Positions 1 through 9,176 of a stretch of DNA of 64,000 bases are shown here, one piece after another. Under the pieces are notes generated by a model. The model was not told the DNA's origin. It did no database searches and worked only from the letters and a program-made list of their open reading frames with translations. Numbering within the stretch: the first letter of the stretch is position 1; each line of letters starts with the position of its first letter. The position numbers were made by a program, and so were the translations under genes. The stretch comes from Lysinibacillus odysseyi 34hs-1 = NBRC 100172. GTDB taxonomy: Bacteria; Bacillota; Bacilli; Bacillales_A; Planococcaceae. The DNA is taken from the NCBI RefSeq assembly GCF_001591965.1, contig NZ_BCVX01000014.1, positions 1 through 64,000 of the forward strand, given 5' to 3'.

Positions 1-63
1 CCAAAAATGCCGATTATTTTTATCTACACCACTTCATAAATTATGTATATTTTCGGTTCCAAT

Positions 64-101
64 ATAAAAAGCAGCCTCTGAGAAAATCTCAAAAGGCTGC
101 T
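64..101 (-). terminator. Intrinsic terminator after the abg operon
   Basis: An 8-bp perfect outer stem (AGCAGCCT with AGGCTGCT) and a 5-bp inner stem form a hairpin. On the minus strand it is followed by a T-rich run. It lies about 185 bases past the abgB stop, the only minus-strand gene it could serve. The rest of 1-285 is AT-rich and shows no gene. Confidence 0.75.
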
Positions 102-285
102 ATACGGGATACATAAGTAATCGACCGTAGTCATTTTTTATATTAGGTAAAAATAATAAAGTTTTAGGTCCTTGCCTTTGCGGAAATCAAGCTTTTATTA
201 AGGCTTGGCGGCAAAGCTAGTTTTCTATGCACTGAATTCAAGAAATAATGGAGATTTAATTATTTTTTTGCGAAATCCAATCTGC

Positions 286-1740
286 CTATTTATTCATATT
301 TGGTTTAATATAGGCCGGAATTGGATTGACATACTGATTGTTTGTTTGCAATTTATGCTCTTTTTTTGCTTGTTCGATTAGATTTTGATCATATAGTAGA
401 TCAAATGCTGTCATCGCCATTACTTTTGCTGCATAAAGCAGCCCTTTATGCGCCAGACTTGTTTTCCCCTGTGAGACGAGCTGCCATGTATGAAGCGGTG
501 TGCCGAATACGAAACATGGTGCAAAAAATTGAGCAGTCGGTACTACCCAGCTGACATCCGCTACGTCTGTAGAGCCTGCCATTGAATCCTTTGAAAGCTC
601 ATAAGGGATGATAGCATTAAAGAATGGACCATCCATCGCATCTAATGCGGCTGACATATCCGAAGAGCCCGCCATGCTGATTACATCCTGTTTTGCGGCA
701 GCCAGTTCGTTCGGTGTTAACGTTTGCATCATCTGATTAGCATATACAAGCTCTTCTTCCGTATAGGAAGGTAGACCAACCGCTTCTAAGTTTTTATATA
801 ATAATCGATTAACCGTATCATTCGGCACATAGTTTGAACATGCTTTATCAAACTTTACCGTAAGATTTGTTTCTGTCATTAATGCTGCACCTTCAGCAAT
901 TTTTAACACGCGTTGATAAATTCCATCTACCTCTTTAATATCCTTGCCCCTGATTAAGTAAAGCACTTCTGCCTGTGCCTGCACAACATTCGGTGACATA
1001 CCCCCTGTATTTGTCACCGCATAATGAAGTCGTGCGTTAGACGGGACATGCTCACGCAAATAATTGACGCCGACATTCATCAGCTCTACTGCATCTAGTG
1101 CACTTCTCCCCAGCTCCGGAGAAGCAGCAGCATGTGAGGCAATACCTTCAAACTCAAAATATACTTGATAGTTGGCCAGAGAAGAATAATTAAAAATACT
1201 GGCATAAGAGTTTGGATGCCATGTTATAGCAATATCCACTCCTTCAAATACACCCTCACGTACCATAAATGTTTTGCCGGAGCCGCCCTCTTCAGCCGGA
1301 CATCCATAATAATGAATCTGTCCCTTTATTAATCCGGCATCAATCCATTCCTTTAAGACAAGTACAGCTCCAATGCCTGCTGTCCCAAGCATATTATGCC
1401 CGCACCCATGACCATTGCCGCCATATACATAAGCCTCGCGATTTGGTGAAGCTTCCTTTTGGTTTAATCCTGGCAATGCGTCATATTCTCCCAAGATGCC
1501 GATGACTGGTCCTGTACCTCCATATGTTGCAACGAACGCAGTTTCTATACCACCGATGCCCCTTTTTACAGTAAAACCATTTTCCTTAAGATACGTCGTT
1601 AAAATATCGACAGATTGATATTCTTCAAAGCGGGTTTCAGCAACTTCCCAAATACGGTCCGATAACCCAATGATGTCCTTCTCATATTTCTCTATTAACA
1701 ATTCAAGCTGCGCTATCATTTTTTCTTGTGTAGCTGTCAT
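286..1740 (-). CDS. abgB: AbgB-like M20 metallopeptidase (p-aminobenzoyl-glutamate hydrolase subunit B)
   Basis: Likely one half of the p-aminobenzoyl-glutamate hydrolase, a cytoplasmic metal-dependent amidohydrolase that releases p-aminobenzoate and glutamate from a folate breakdown product. Expected M20 metal-site motifs are visible: GEYDALPG (84-91), HGCGHN (111-116), PAEEGG (148-153) and a His at 175. An insert typical of M20D dimerisation domains follows. Length (484 aa) fits AbgB. Its ATG overlaps the abgA stop by 4 bases, so the two are translationally coupled, and abgT lies upstream. The substrate is inferred from the abgT-abgA-abgB arrangement; other N-acyl amino-acid substrates are possible for this family. 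Confidence 0.85.
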   Translation of the reverse strand: MTATQEKMIAQLELLIEKYEKDIIGLSDRIWEVAETRFEEYQSVDILTTYLKENGFTVKRGIGGIETAFVATYGGTGPVIGILGEYDALPGLNQKEASPNREAYVYGGNGHGCGHNMLGTAGIGAVLVLKEWIDAGLIKGQIHYYGCPAEEGGSGKTFMVREGVFEGVDIAITWHPNSYASIFNYSSLANYQVYFEFEGIASHAAASPELGRSALDAVELMNVGVNYLREHVPSNARLHYAVTNTGGMSPNVVQAQAEVLYLIRGKDIKEVDGIYQRVLKIAEGAALMTETNLTVKFDKACSNYVPNDTVNRLLYKNLEAVGLPSYTEEELVYANQMMQTLTPNELAAAKQDVISMAGSSDMSAALDAMDGPFFNAIIPYELSKDSMAGSTDVADVSWVVPTAQFFAPCFVFGTPLHTWQLVSQGKTSLAHKGLLYAAKVMAMTAFDLLYDQNLIEQAKKEHKLQTNNQYVNPIPAYIKPNMNK

Positions 1741-3029
1741 TTACTCGTCTCCTTAGATAGGCTGATCAATGTATTTAACCATATTTCGATGGCAGGCAGC
1801 ATATCTTCCTCGTCTATATCAAAACATTCATGATGATGGCCCACCGGTAAATGTGTGCCCATAATGGAGTATGTTGCCTGCCCCCCGCGGTCCTGCACTT
1901 TTTTCATTAAAAATGTCGCATCTTCGGATCCGGCCTTAAATGTCTCGTAATCTATATATTTTATATTTAATTCATTTGCTGTTTTGGCCAACACAGCTGC
2001 AAGTGACGCATCAGATGGCACACTAATGGCACTGCCAACCTTTTTATATGAAACTTCCACATCATACATTTTGGCAATTCCTTCAAATACATCCAGCATT
2101 TTTTCCTCATAGTAATTTACTATTTCTGTTGTCTCACCACGAAGCTCCAATTGCATATGTGCACTTGAAGGAATAACATTGCGCCCTGCACCTGCTTGCA
2201 GCGTTCCTACATTGATACGACTTGCTCCTCCGCTATGATGCGGCAAGGCATGTAAGGCAAGTGCAGCCTGCGCACTTGCAAGCAATGCATTTTTTCCTCT
2301 TTCCGGATAGGCGCCTGCATGAGCTGCTAATCCACTTAATGCAACATCATATTTGGACGTGGCAAAAAATCCATCCGTCCCGGCGATAAATAAACCCTTT
2401 TCCACGCCTGTACCGATATGCATGGCAAATAAATAATCTATGTCACATAATAAAGGTGATTCTACAAGTGCAGCTGCTCCACGTACACCTTCCTCGGCCG
2501 GCTGGAATATAATTTTCACTTTTCCTTTCAACAGATTCCGGTGCACCATAATTTGTTCCGCCAAGCCAAGGCCGATAGAGGCATGACTGTCATGTCCGCA
2601 TGCATGCATAAACCCGTCATACTCGGAACGGAACCCTTCCTGCTGTGGCACATGATGGCTTTCTTCTGATTCTCTGATCGGCAGCGCATCAATATCTACA
2701 CGGAATGCTACAGTCGGACCAGGTATGCCGGTATCCAACACAGCAATCGCCCCTGTGTAGCCGCCTTCCATTTTAGCAAGCCACTTTTCATTGGCACCAA
2801 GCTTTTTGGCACGCTCATAAAATAGCTGAATTTCTTCTTTTGAAGGTAAGCCCAGCCTCTCTCCTATACCGATGTCTTGACCTACAAAAACATCGTAGCC
2901 CAACGATTCAAGACGATCTGCAATTTGGGCAGTCGTGCGAAATTCCAGCCATCCCGGCTCCGGATAACGATGAAAATTACGGCGCCAGGCTGATAAATTT
3001 TCTATATAGCTTACAGGAATACGGATCAT
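1737..3029 (-). CDS. abgA: AbgA-like M20 metallopeptidase (p-aminobenzoyl-glutamate hydrolase subunit A)
   Basis: Second M20D amidohydrolase of the pair, 430 aa, with its own metal-binding set: VDIDALP (111-117), HACGHD (142-147), QPAEE (176-180) and a His at 204. In E. coli AbgA and AbgB form a heterodimer. Paralogous neighbours of slightly different length, overlapping by 4 bases, fit that model here. The gene starts 12 bases after abgT, so transport and cleavage are one operon. A protein with only general aminoacylase or carboxypeptidase activity cannot be excluded from sequence alone. Confidence 0.85.
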   Translation of the reverse strand: MIRIPVSYIENLSAWRRNFHRYPEPGWLEFRTTAQIADRLESLGYDVFVGQDIGIGERLGLPSKEEIQLFYERAKKLGANEKWLAKMEGGYTGAIAVLDTGIPGPTVAFRVDIDALPIRESEESHHVPQQEGFRSEYDGFMHACGHDSHASIGLGLAEQIMVHRNLLKGKVKIIFQPAEEGVRGAAALVESPLLCDIDYLFAMHIGTGVEKGLFIAGTDGFFATSKYDVALSGLAAHAGAYPERGKNALLASAQAALALHALPHHSGGASRINVGTLQAGAGRNVIPSSAHMQLELRGETTEIVNYYEEKMLDVFEGIAKMYDVEVSYKKVGSAISVPSDASLAAVLAKTANELNIKYIDYETFKAGSEDATFLMKKVQDRGGQATYSIMGTHLPVGHHHECFDIDEEDMLPAIEIWLNTLISLSKETSK

Positions 3030-3041
3030 TTTATCTTCCTC

Positions 3042-4577
3042 CTAGTTATTTAATAAATAATATACATCCGGTCCAATCGGGAGATTGAATAGGGCGAAAA
3101 CTAATATCAAAATAATCCAAGAAACCAAGAAAACAATAGTATATGGAATCATTAGAGCCATAAGTGTACCGATACCTGCTTTTTTGTTATAAACCTGCAT
3201 AAATCCTAGGATAATCGCAAAGTAAGTGTTTAAAGGGGTCACCATATTAGTAGATGACTCTCCGACACGATATGCTAACTGGATAAATGCCGGATGATAG
3301 CCGAGCACCATAAAGGTTGGTACAAAGATAGGTGCAACAAGTGACCATAATGCCGAACCGCTAATAATAAATAAACTTAACAACGCTACTAATAAAATAA
3401 ATAATATAATAGCGAAAATATTCGTTAGATTAATAGCTGTTAAAAAATCGGCTAAATGTACTGCTGACCATGTAGCAATGTTCGTCCAGTTGAAGTAGCC
3501 GATGAATTGTCCGATAATAAAGATAAGAACAATATAACTGGACAAATCTTTAATGGCTTCTGCCATAATGTTCGGAATATCAGCAGTTTTCTGTATTTTT
3601 TTGATAGAAACACCGTATGTAATCCCTGCTACTAAGAAGAAGCCAAACAAAATCGGCACTATTCCCGATAAGAACGGGGAACGTAAAATGGTACCGTCTT
3701 CATTTAAAAGAGGGGAATCCGGCATTACAATTAACCCGATAATTACTGCAACATAGAGAAGTACAGCAATCCCTGTATTACGCAGCGCCTTGTTTTCAAG
3801 CGGCGACAATTCTTTATTATCTGCTTTTTTCTCACCTTTATATAAGCCTAAGCGGGGCTCAACGAATTTATCTGTTACAAGGGCCCCTAAAAATGCTAAT
3901 AAAAATGTGGAAACGCTCATAAAGAACCAGTTATCTAACGGAGTAACTATCATATCGGAATTAATAGATTTAGCTATTTCCGTTGTAATCCCTGACAATA
4001 ATGCATCTGTACCCGCGATCAAAATATTCGCTGTAAAACCGATTCCTGCCCCTGCCAAGCCGGCTGCCAAACCAGCCAATGGATGACGTCCCAACGTTAG
4101 AAATACGAGAGCAGCAAGAGGTGGAATGACTACAAATGCTGCATCAGAAGCAATATTACCTAAAATACCAATAAAGACAACCATAAACGATACAATACGT
4201 TTTGGTGTTTTCGTAATTGCCTTTGTCATTAAGGCAGAGAAAAGACCTACTTTTTCAGAAAGACCAATCCCCAACATCATTGTCAGGACTAAACCTAGCG
4301 GCGCAAATCCCGTAAAATTTGTTAAAGTATTAGAGAGAATATATTGTATTCCTTCTTTTGACAGTAAGCTTTTAACAGCTACCTCTTCCCCAGTAGATGG
4401 ATGTAATACTGTAGCCTGCATCGTTCCCAAAATAAATGAGATGACTACTAAAATAAGAATTAAGTAAAAGAACAGCATGAAAGGATGAGGTAGCTTATTT
4501 CCGACTTTTTCAATTATGTTTAGAAATTTATTAAAGCCCCTATTGTTTTTTTGTTCAAAATCATTTAAAGTTTCCAT
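3042..4577 (-). CDS. abgT: AbgT-family p-aminobenzoyl-glutamate transporter
   Basis: Polytopic membrane protein of 511 aa with about a dozen hydrophobic segments. It shows the family's N-terminal pattern (a short charged stretch, then NKLPHPFMLFFYLI) and a conserved C-terminal stretch around GESSTNMVTPLNTYF. Family members import p-aminobenzoyl-glutamate; some also export sulfonamides. It is the first gene of the abgT-abgA-abgB operon, and a strong GGAGG lies just before the ATG. It is divergent from a putative regulator, which suggests that protein controls it. Confidence 0.88.
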   Translation of the reverse strand: METLNDFEQKNNRGFNKFLNIIEKVGNKLPHPFMLFFYLILILVVISFILGTMQATVLHPSTGEEVAVKSLLSKEGIQYILSNTLTNFTGFAPLGLVLTMMLGIGLSEKVGLFSALMTKAITKTPKRIVSFMVVFIGILGNIASDAAFVVIPPLAALVFLTLGRHPLAGLAAGLAGAGIGFTANILIAGTDALLSGITTEIAKSINSDMIVTPLDNWFFMSVSTFLLAFLGALVTDKFVEPRLGLYKGEKKADNKELSPLENKALRNTGIAVLLYVAVIIGLIVMPDSPLLNEDGTILRSPFLSGIVPILFGFFLVAGITYGVSIKKIQKTADIPNIMAEAIKDLSSYIVLIFIIGQFIGYFNWTNIATWSAVHLADFLTAINLTNIFAIILFILLVALLSLFIISGSALWSLVAPIFVPTFMVLGYHPAFIQLAYRVGESSTNMVTPLNTYFAIILGFMQVYNKKAGIGTLMALMIPYTIVFLVSWIILILVFALFNLPIGPDVYYLLNN

Positions 4578-4622
4578 TTATCCGCCTCCTTTTTAGACAC
4601 GTTTTTACAATGTCTTTAAATA

Positions 4623-4651
4623 AGATTAAACTAAATTGAATTATCCGACAA
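4623..4651 (-). promoter_or_regulatory. Candidate sigma-A promoter of abgT operon
   Basis: On the minus strand TTGTCG (-35) and TAATCT (-10) are separated by 17 bases, with the abgT ATG about 45 bases downstream. The 99-base gap must also hold the promoter of the divergent regulator gene, so control sites probably overlap here. I found no clear palindromic operator. Confidence 0.5.
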
Positions 4652-4676
4652 CTTTTTTTTTAAGAAAGGACCTATT

Positions 4677-5993
4677 ATGTATAAAATTTGCGTATTTTCT
4701 ACGGAATATTCCTATAGATGGATAAAAAAAATTTACAACTTAAATATTGAAGAGATAGAAATCACTATTATTAAATATGAAAATCTATCTAATTTAGAAG
4801 AGTTATTTAAAGAGCATTATCAATTTTATGATGGTGTAATTTTCAGCGGACAAATTCCCTATTTGCACATCAGAAAAAAACTTCCTGAAGAGTTTTCAGC
4901 GCTGCCTGCTTTATTTACCGATATTACGGAGCGTGATTTTTATTGTAAATTAGCAGAAACCCAATATTTATATCCGGATTTCAATTTCAAGGAAGCTATT
5001 ATTGACTTTGTTTATGAAGAAAATAATTACTTAGGGTTGAAGGAATGGCTGCGGACCGAAGATTTCCCCTATACCTTCACTGACACTATTCAATTATTCG
5101 GGGAGCCAAATGTGTATGAATTAGTGAGCAAATGCCATCTGGAGCTTATCGAGGAGAAGAAAGTAAAATATTGTTTTACGCGGCTTACAAACTTATATAC
5201 GTATTTTGAAGATATTGATTTAACACCGATTTTGGTCGTACCGTCAGAAAAAAGCATCGAATCAACCGTTCAAAAATTGATTAAGGAAATGGAACTCGTT
5301 AATTTGAAAAACAGCCAAGTAGTATGCGGGCATATTCAATTCCCGGTTCCGGAAAATGATTTGCTGGAAATTGAATATCGTCAAATTGCCTTATATAAAG
5401 CAATTTTGGACTTTAACAGAAAATTCGGCTTCTCTCTAATTACATACCGTTCTGCCATTCATTATGAAATTATTACGAATTACTCAGACTATATCGAGAT
5501 CACCAATAATGAAACGAAATGCTCACTGGCAAGTTTTTTACGCTCTCAGCTGCCCTTTAAGGTGCGGATTGGCTGGGGAATCGGGAAAACATTAGCAAAT
5601 GCACAAATCCAGGCTGAAAAAGCATCAGCTTATGGAAAAGAGAATGTTACGGAAAGTTATAGCTTAAATAAAGAAGACCATCTAATCGGGCCATTGGAAG
5701 GGGAAACCTTCTTAAAAATCCCGGAAACGATCATTACGAGACTTGAGGAAATTTCTGTAGAGACTCAGATTTCATTATTTCACCTGCAAAAAATTCATAG
5801 CATGATCATCACATTAAAAACCAATACATTTACGGCTGAGGAAATCAGCTCCCATTTATCAATCACCGTCCGGTCAGCTAATCGTATACTAAAAAAACTG
5901 GAACAGCATGCCTTCGCCAAAATCCAGAAAGCCCAGCTTAAAAACCATAGTAAAGGCCGGCCAAAAAATGTTTATTTACTTGATTTTGATTAA
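4677..5993 (+). CDS. Putative transcriptional regulator of the abg operon (nucleotide-cyclase-like fold plus winged HTH)
   Basis: A 438-aa protein divergent from abgT. The first 190 or so residues have an alpha/beta look reminiscent of ligand-sensing domains. Residues about 200-330 include RIGWGIGKT (297-305) followed by an Ala-rich helix. This resembles the end of GGDEF or GTP-cyclohydrolase-III-like domains, but no GGDEF signature is seen. Residues about 373-435 look like a winged helix (TAEEISSHLSITVRSANR, then a basic wing with KGRPK). I cannot assign it to a named family. Its role as abg regulator is inferred from position. An AAGAAAGG ribosome site precedes the ATG. Confidence 0.7.
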   Translation: MYKICVFSTEYSYRWIKKIYNLNIEEIEITIIKYENLSNLEELFKEHYQFYDGVIFSGQIPYLHIRKKLPEEFSALPALFTDITERDFYCKLAETQYLYPDFNFKEAIIDFVYEENNYLGLKEWLRTEDFPYTFTDTIQLFGEPNVYELVSKCHLELIEEKKVKYCFTRLTNLYTYFEDIDLTPILVVPSEKSIESTVQKLIKEMELVNLKNSQVVCGHIQFPVPENDLLEIEYRQIALYKAILDFNRKFGFSLITYRSAIHYEIITNYSDYIEITNNETKCSLASFLRSQLPFKVRIGWGIGKTLANAQIQAEKASAYGKENVTESYSLNKEDHLIGPLEGETFLKIPETIITRLEEISVETQISLFHLQKIHSMIITLKTNTFTAEEISSHLSITVRSANRILKKLEQHAFAKIQKAQLKNHSKGRPKNVYLLDFD

Positions 5994-6138
5994 TATGCTA
6001 CAAAAAAGAAATTACCTGAAAATTGGTATATTCAATTTAGTTGCTGAGTATTGGACCTGATTGTGACGTTGTCAAAAAATTTCCATAAACTATTTCATTT
6101 TACTTATATCTTGGATCTCTAAACAGCTATAAATAAGA

Positions 6139-6173
6139 ATATCCCCTGCAATCAAACAGATTGCAGGGGATAT
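6139..6173. terminator. Bidirectional intrinsic terminator between convergent genes
   Basis: A perfect 15-bp stem with a 5-base loop (AAACA) sits between the plus-strand regulator gene and the minus-strand ricA gene. T-rich sequence follows on both strands, so it can end both transcripts. The remaining bases between 5994 and 6138 show nothing recognisable. Confidence 0.9.
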
Positions 6174-6177
6174 TTTA

Positions 6178-6612
6178 TTACGAGCAGCTTCCCGCCTGGC
6201 TGTTGCGGACTTTAGAGCCTGTTTCGCCGCGCAGCACATCGCCGCCTGTCGATTCAATAATTTCATTTGTTACGTTATTTGCAATTGTATTGGATACAAG
6301 CTGCAGCAATTCATTTACTTCTACTTGTGATTGCTTAAACTGTTGGACTAATGGTACTTGATCGATCTCTTCTTCAATCGTTGCGATTTTTCCTTCAATC
6401 ATTTTCAGCGCCTTTTCTTTGCCAAGATGCTGGAAATTGACAGCTTGCTTTTGCAAAGTTTTTAGAGATGTAATTTTTTCACGTATTTTTTGATTTTCAT
6501 TAATTTGCTCTTCTGCTTTTTTGAAGAATTCTACTTCTTCTGTGTTGGCAATCATATGCGCGATTTCTTTAGCTTTTTCTACGATTTCGTCTTTTGTATA
6601 CACCTTTGTCAT
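6178..6612 (-). CDS. ricA: RicA/YmcA family RNase Y-complex and biofilm regulator
   Basis: Helical protein of 144 aa of the YlbF/YmcA family. In B. subtilis RicA (YmcA), RicF (YlbF) and RicT (YaaT) form an Fe-S complex that directs RNase Y cleavage and is needed for biofilm formation, competence and sporulation. Support comes from size, a mostly helical KAEEQINEN-type core and a Gly-rich C-terminal tail ending in Cys-Ser. Its ATG overlaps the miaB stop by one base (TAATG), the same linkage as in B. subtilis. Only one Cys is visible in the tail, so cluster ligation should be compared with family members. Its functional partner rny is also in this window. Confidence 0.88.
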   Translation of the reverse strand: MTKVYTKDEIVEKAKEIAHMIANTEEVEFFKKAEEQINENQKIREKITSLKTLQKQAVNFQHLGKEKALKMIEGKIATIEEEIDQVPLVQQFKQSQVEVNELLQLVSNTIANNVTNEIIESTGGDVLRGETGSKVRNSQAGSCS

Positions 6613-8144
6613 TATACATGCACCCCTGTTTGTTTAACCACTTCCACGAATTCACCACGAAGAGAGTACGACTTCGCTTCCATGATTTTTACTTTTACAA
6701 TTTGACCAACTAGCTCTTTTGGACCGGCAAAGTTTACAAGCTTATTGCGGCGGGTATAGCCAGCTAGAACATCATCCCGCTTTTTACTGCTTCCTTCCAC
6801 AAGGACTTCTACAATTTGGCCCTCATATTTCTTTAAGGCGTTTGCCGAAAATTCTGCGACAACAGCATTCAGGCGTTGTAGACGTTCTTTTTTCACATCT
6901 TCCGGTACATTATCTACCATCTTAGCAGCTGGTGTACCTTCGCGTGGTGAGTAAATATAGGTAAAGGCCATTTCAAAGCCTACTTCACGGTAAAGATCCA
7001 GTGTTTCTTGGAATTGCTCTTCCGTTTCGTTTGGATAACCAACGATAATATCCGTTGACAATGCCACATCAGGCATCGCTTCTTTGATTTTTCGGACAAG
7101 ATCCAGGAAATGTTCACGTGTATATTTACGAGCCATAATTTTCAAAATATCGTTTGAACCAGACTGAACCGGCAGATGAATATGTTCTACCAAATTTCCT
7201 TTTTTCGCCAATACTTCGATCAAGTGATCATCAAAGTCACGCGGATGGGACGTTGTGAAACGGATGCGCGGGATATCAATTTTACGCAGCTCATCCATCA
7301 GATCTCCAAGCCGATAGTCGATATCGGCAAAGTCCTTGCCATAGGCGTTTACATTTTGGCCAAGCAGCATAATTTCCTTATATCCTTGTGCAGCCAGCTC
7401 ACGTACTTCCTGTATAATTTCTTCCGGACGACGAGAACGCTCCTTGCCTCGTGTATAAGGAACAATACAATATGTACAGAACTTATCGCAGCCGTACATA
7501 ATATTTACCCATGCCTTAATGGAGCCGATTCGCTTCTTCGGAAGGTTTTCAATTACATCCCCTTCTTTTGACCAAACCTCGACAACCATTTCCTTCGACA
7601 TATAGGCTTCTTTTAAAATATGCGGCAGGCGATGGATATTGTGTGTCCCGAACACCATGTCCACATGCTGATATGTTTTTAAAATTTTATTAACAACCGA
7701 TTCTTCCTGTGACATACAGCCACAAACACCGATTAACATTTCTGGATTTTTTCGTTTATATTTCACAAGGAAACCAAGTTCACCAAACACTTTATTTTCA
7801 GCGTTTTCACGAATAGCACATGTATTCAGCAAAACAACGTCAGCTTCTTCGATTTGCTCAGTAGGTTCATAGCCAAGCTGCATGAAAATACCAGCCATTA
7901 CTTCTGTATCGTGCTCGTTCATTTGGCAGCCATAGGTACGGATGTAAAATTTGCGTCCCTGCCCCATCCCCAAGAACTGTTCATCGATGGCAAAGTCTTT
8001 ATGGTACTTCACTTCTTCTTTCCCGCGTTTTTTTGCATCCTTTAATGATGGCGCTGTAAAGACGCGCTCGAAATATTTGCTATAGTCCTTTTCCTGCTTT
8101 GGTTGATTTACTTGCTGACTAGCTAGTCGTTGTTCTTCATTCAT
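6612..8144 (-). CDS. miaB: MiaB tRNA-2-methylthio-N6-dimethylallyladenosine synthase
   Basis: Radical-SAM methylthiotransferase that converts i6A-37 to ms2i6A in tRNAs reading UNN codons. The N-terminal domain carries the second-cluster cysteines C73, C109 and C143. The radical SAM motif GCDKFCTYC gives C219, C223 and C226, and a C-terminal TRAM-like domain follows from about residue 436. The 510-aa length with a roughly 65-residue N-terminal extension is normal for Bacillales MiaB. It heads a two-gene operon with ricA. Confidence 0.97.
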   Translation of the reverse strand: MNEEQRLASQQVNQPKQEKDYSKYFERVFTAPSLKDAKKRGKEEVKYHKDFAIDEQFLGMGQGRKFYIRTYGCQMNEHDTEVMAGIFMQLGYEPTEQIEEADVVLLNTCAIRENAENKVFGELGFLVKYKRKNPEMLIGVCGCMSQEESVVNKILKTYQHVDMVFGTHNIHRLPHILKEAYMSKEMVVEVWSKEGDVIENLPKKRIGSIKAWVNIMYGCDKFCTYCIVPYTRGKERSRRPEEIIQEVRELAAQGYKEIMLLGQNVNAYGKDFADIDYRLGDLMDELRKIDIPRIRFTTSHPRDFDDHLIEVLAKKGNLVEHIHLPVQSGSNDILKIMARKYTREHFLDLVRKIKEAMPDVALSTDIIVGYPNETEEQFQETLDLYREVGFEMAFTYIYSPREGTPAAKMVDNVPEDVKKERLQRLNAVVAEFSANALKKYEGQIVEVLVEGSSKKRDDVLAGYTRRNKLVNFAGPKELVGQIVKVKIMEAKSYSLRGEFVEVVKQTGVHV

Positions 8145-8181
8145 CGACTAAAGCTCCTTTCATTCAAATACCCATTGAACT

Positions 8182-8211
8182 ATTATAGCGAATAGTCCTC
8201 CCCCCCGACAA
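8182..8211 (-). promoter_or_regulatory. Candidate sigma-A promoter of miaB-ricA
   Basis: TTGTCG and a perfect TATAAT on the minus strand are 18 bases apart, about 37 bases before the miaB ATG. They lie directly after the stop of the small gene upstream. Confidence 0.6.
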
Positions 8212-8213
8212 GC

Positions 8214-8558
8214 TTAGCGTATGAATTGTTGGTAGCTGTCCGGGTCATTTGTCCGTAAAATTGTAAGAAATGTGACAGCAAGACGTACGGTCTGTCCCCA
8301 GTTCATCTTGTAACGTGCTTCAAATTCAAACTTCGGGAGGCTGATAACATCTCCCAAAAGTTGCTGCGGCTCAATCTGCTTTTCCTCCAAGTAAGCGAGA
8401 AATGCCAAAAACAGCTTGTGATCTTCAACATGAAGATGCTTCGTTTCAATTAAAGCATCCAGCCTTTCATCAAGCGAATGTGCCTTTTGAAATAGCTGTA
8501 GTATACGTGCTTCTTCTTTTTCATTTTTATATTGCAGGAAATCGAGAATGTTTGTCAT
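8214..8558 (-). CDS. Hypothetical protein, 114 aa
   Basis: Not recognised. A soluble, mostly helical protein rich in Leu, Glu and His, with no signal peptide or membrane segment. GAGGAA lies 7-8 bases before the ATG. It is 36 bases downstream of another small gene and probably shares its transcript. It sits between korB/mcp and miaB, a place where Bacillales genomes differ. Codon use resembles its neighbours, so I regard it as a real lineage-specific gene. Confidence 0.6.
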   Translation of the reverse strand: MTNILDFLQYKNEKEEARILQLFQKAHSLDERLDALIETKHLHVEDHKLFLAFLAYLEEKQIEPQQLLGDVISLPKFEFEARYKMNWGQTVRLAVTFLTILRTNDPDSYQQFIR

Positions 8559-8594
8559 ATGTCTATTCCTCTTTAGATAATGATTTCGCCGACC

Positions 8595-8846
8595 TTAACG
8601 GTGATTTCTCCAAACATCTTCCGGAATGAAATATCGCCTGGATTTGGTATTGCCATCATAGTAAAATTCCGCTCTAACTAGTAACTTATTAGCGACATTT
8701 TTACTTACAATGAAGAAGAAATCCCTCAGTTCCTTGCTCGTTATGCATTCGCTAACAAGCAGCCTGTAATCATGCACCCCTTTTAAAAAGGCCTCGCGTG
8801 ATGCATGCCCGCTTCTGCAGACAAATTTCCCTCGCTCATAGCGCAT
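8595..8846 (-). CDS. Hypothetical protein, 83 aa
   Basis: Not recognised. A small basic protein (RYERGKFVCRSGHASR near the start, YYDGNTKSRRYFIPEDV near the end) without membrane segments. GAGGA lies 4-5 bases before the ATG, and the next small gene follows on the same strand. Overlapping plus-strand frames look like noise. Function unknown; expression is likely given the ribosome site. Confidence 0.5.
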   Translation of the reverse strand: MRYERGKFVCRSGHASREAFLKGVHDYRLLVSECITSKELRDFFFIVSKNVANKLLVRAEFYYDGNTKSRRYFIPEDVWRNHR

Positions 8847-9140
8847 TGCTTCCTCGCACGTGCACAGAGCCCCTCACTGAATTAATGCTTTCCCGAAAGG
8901 ATGCTGGCATTTCTTTGGGTGATGATGTGCCGACAGTTCATTCCTTACTAACGATACCACACTTTCCAAAACTTGCACCGGATAAGTATTGGTTCATTCC
9001 TGCAGTGTAAAACCCAATAATTAATTTCGACGACAGCTTCCTTTTCATCATCGCTGTGCCTTTTTTGCCCATTGTACAAAGGAGGGGCTGAAAGATCTAT
9101 ACATTACTTAAAAATTTCATTCTGGGGTAATGCACAGTAA
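8847..9140. other. Intergenic stretch with no supported gene
   Basis: About 290 bases between the 83-aa gene and the chemoreceptor terminator. It is more GC-rich and codon-like than most gaps here (8850-9010), but open frames on both strands lack a start with a ribosome site or stop quickly. It could be a decayed gene. Near 9080 there is an AGGAGGGG on the plus strand with no start codon at usable spacing. Confidence 0.4.
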
Positions 9141-9172
9141 AACCCCCTCCGTCTATTCGAGCGGAGAGGGTT
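9141..9172 (-). terminator. Intrinsic terminator after the chemoreceptor gene
   Basis: An 11-bp stem with one mismatch and a 10-base loop begins 5 bases after the stop codon. GGGGGTTTT follows on the minus strand. Confidence 0.85.
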
Positions 9173-9176
9173 CAAG

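Noticed and set aside
8798-9010. 70-codon plus-strand frame overlapping a small gene
   Set aside because: Weak start context, no known domain, and it overlaps the better supported minus-strand 83-aa gene.
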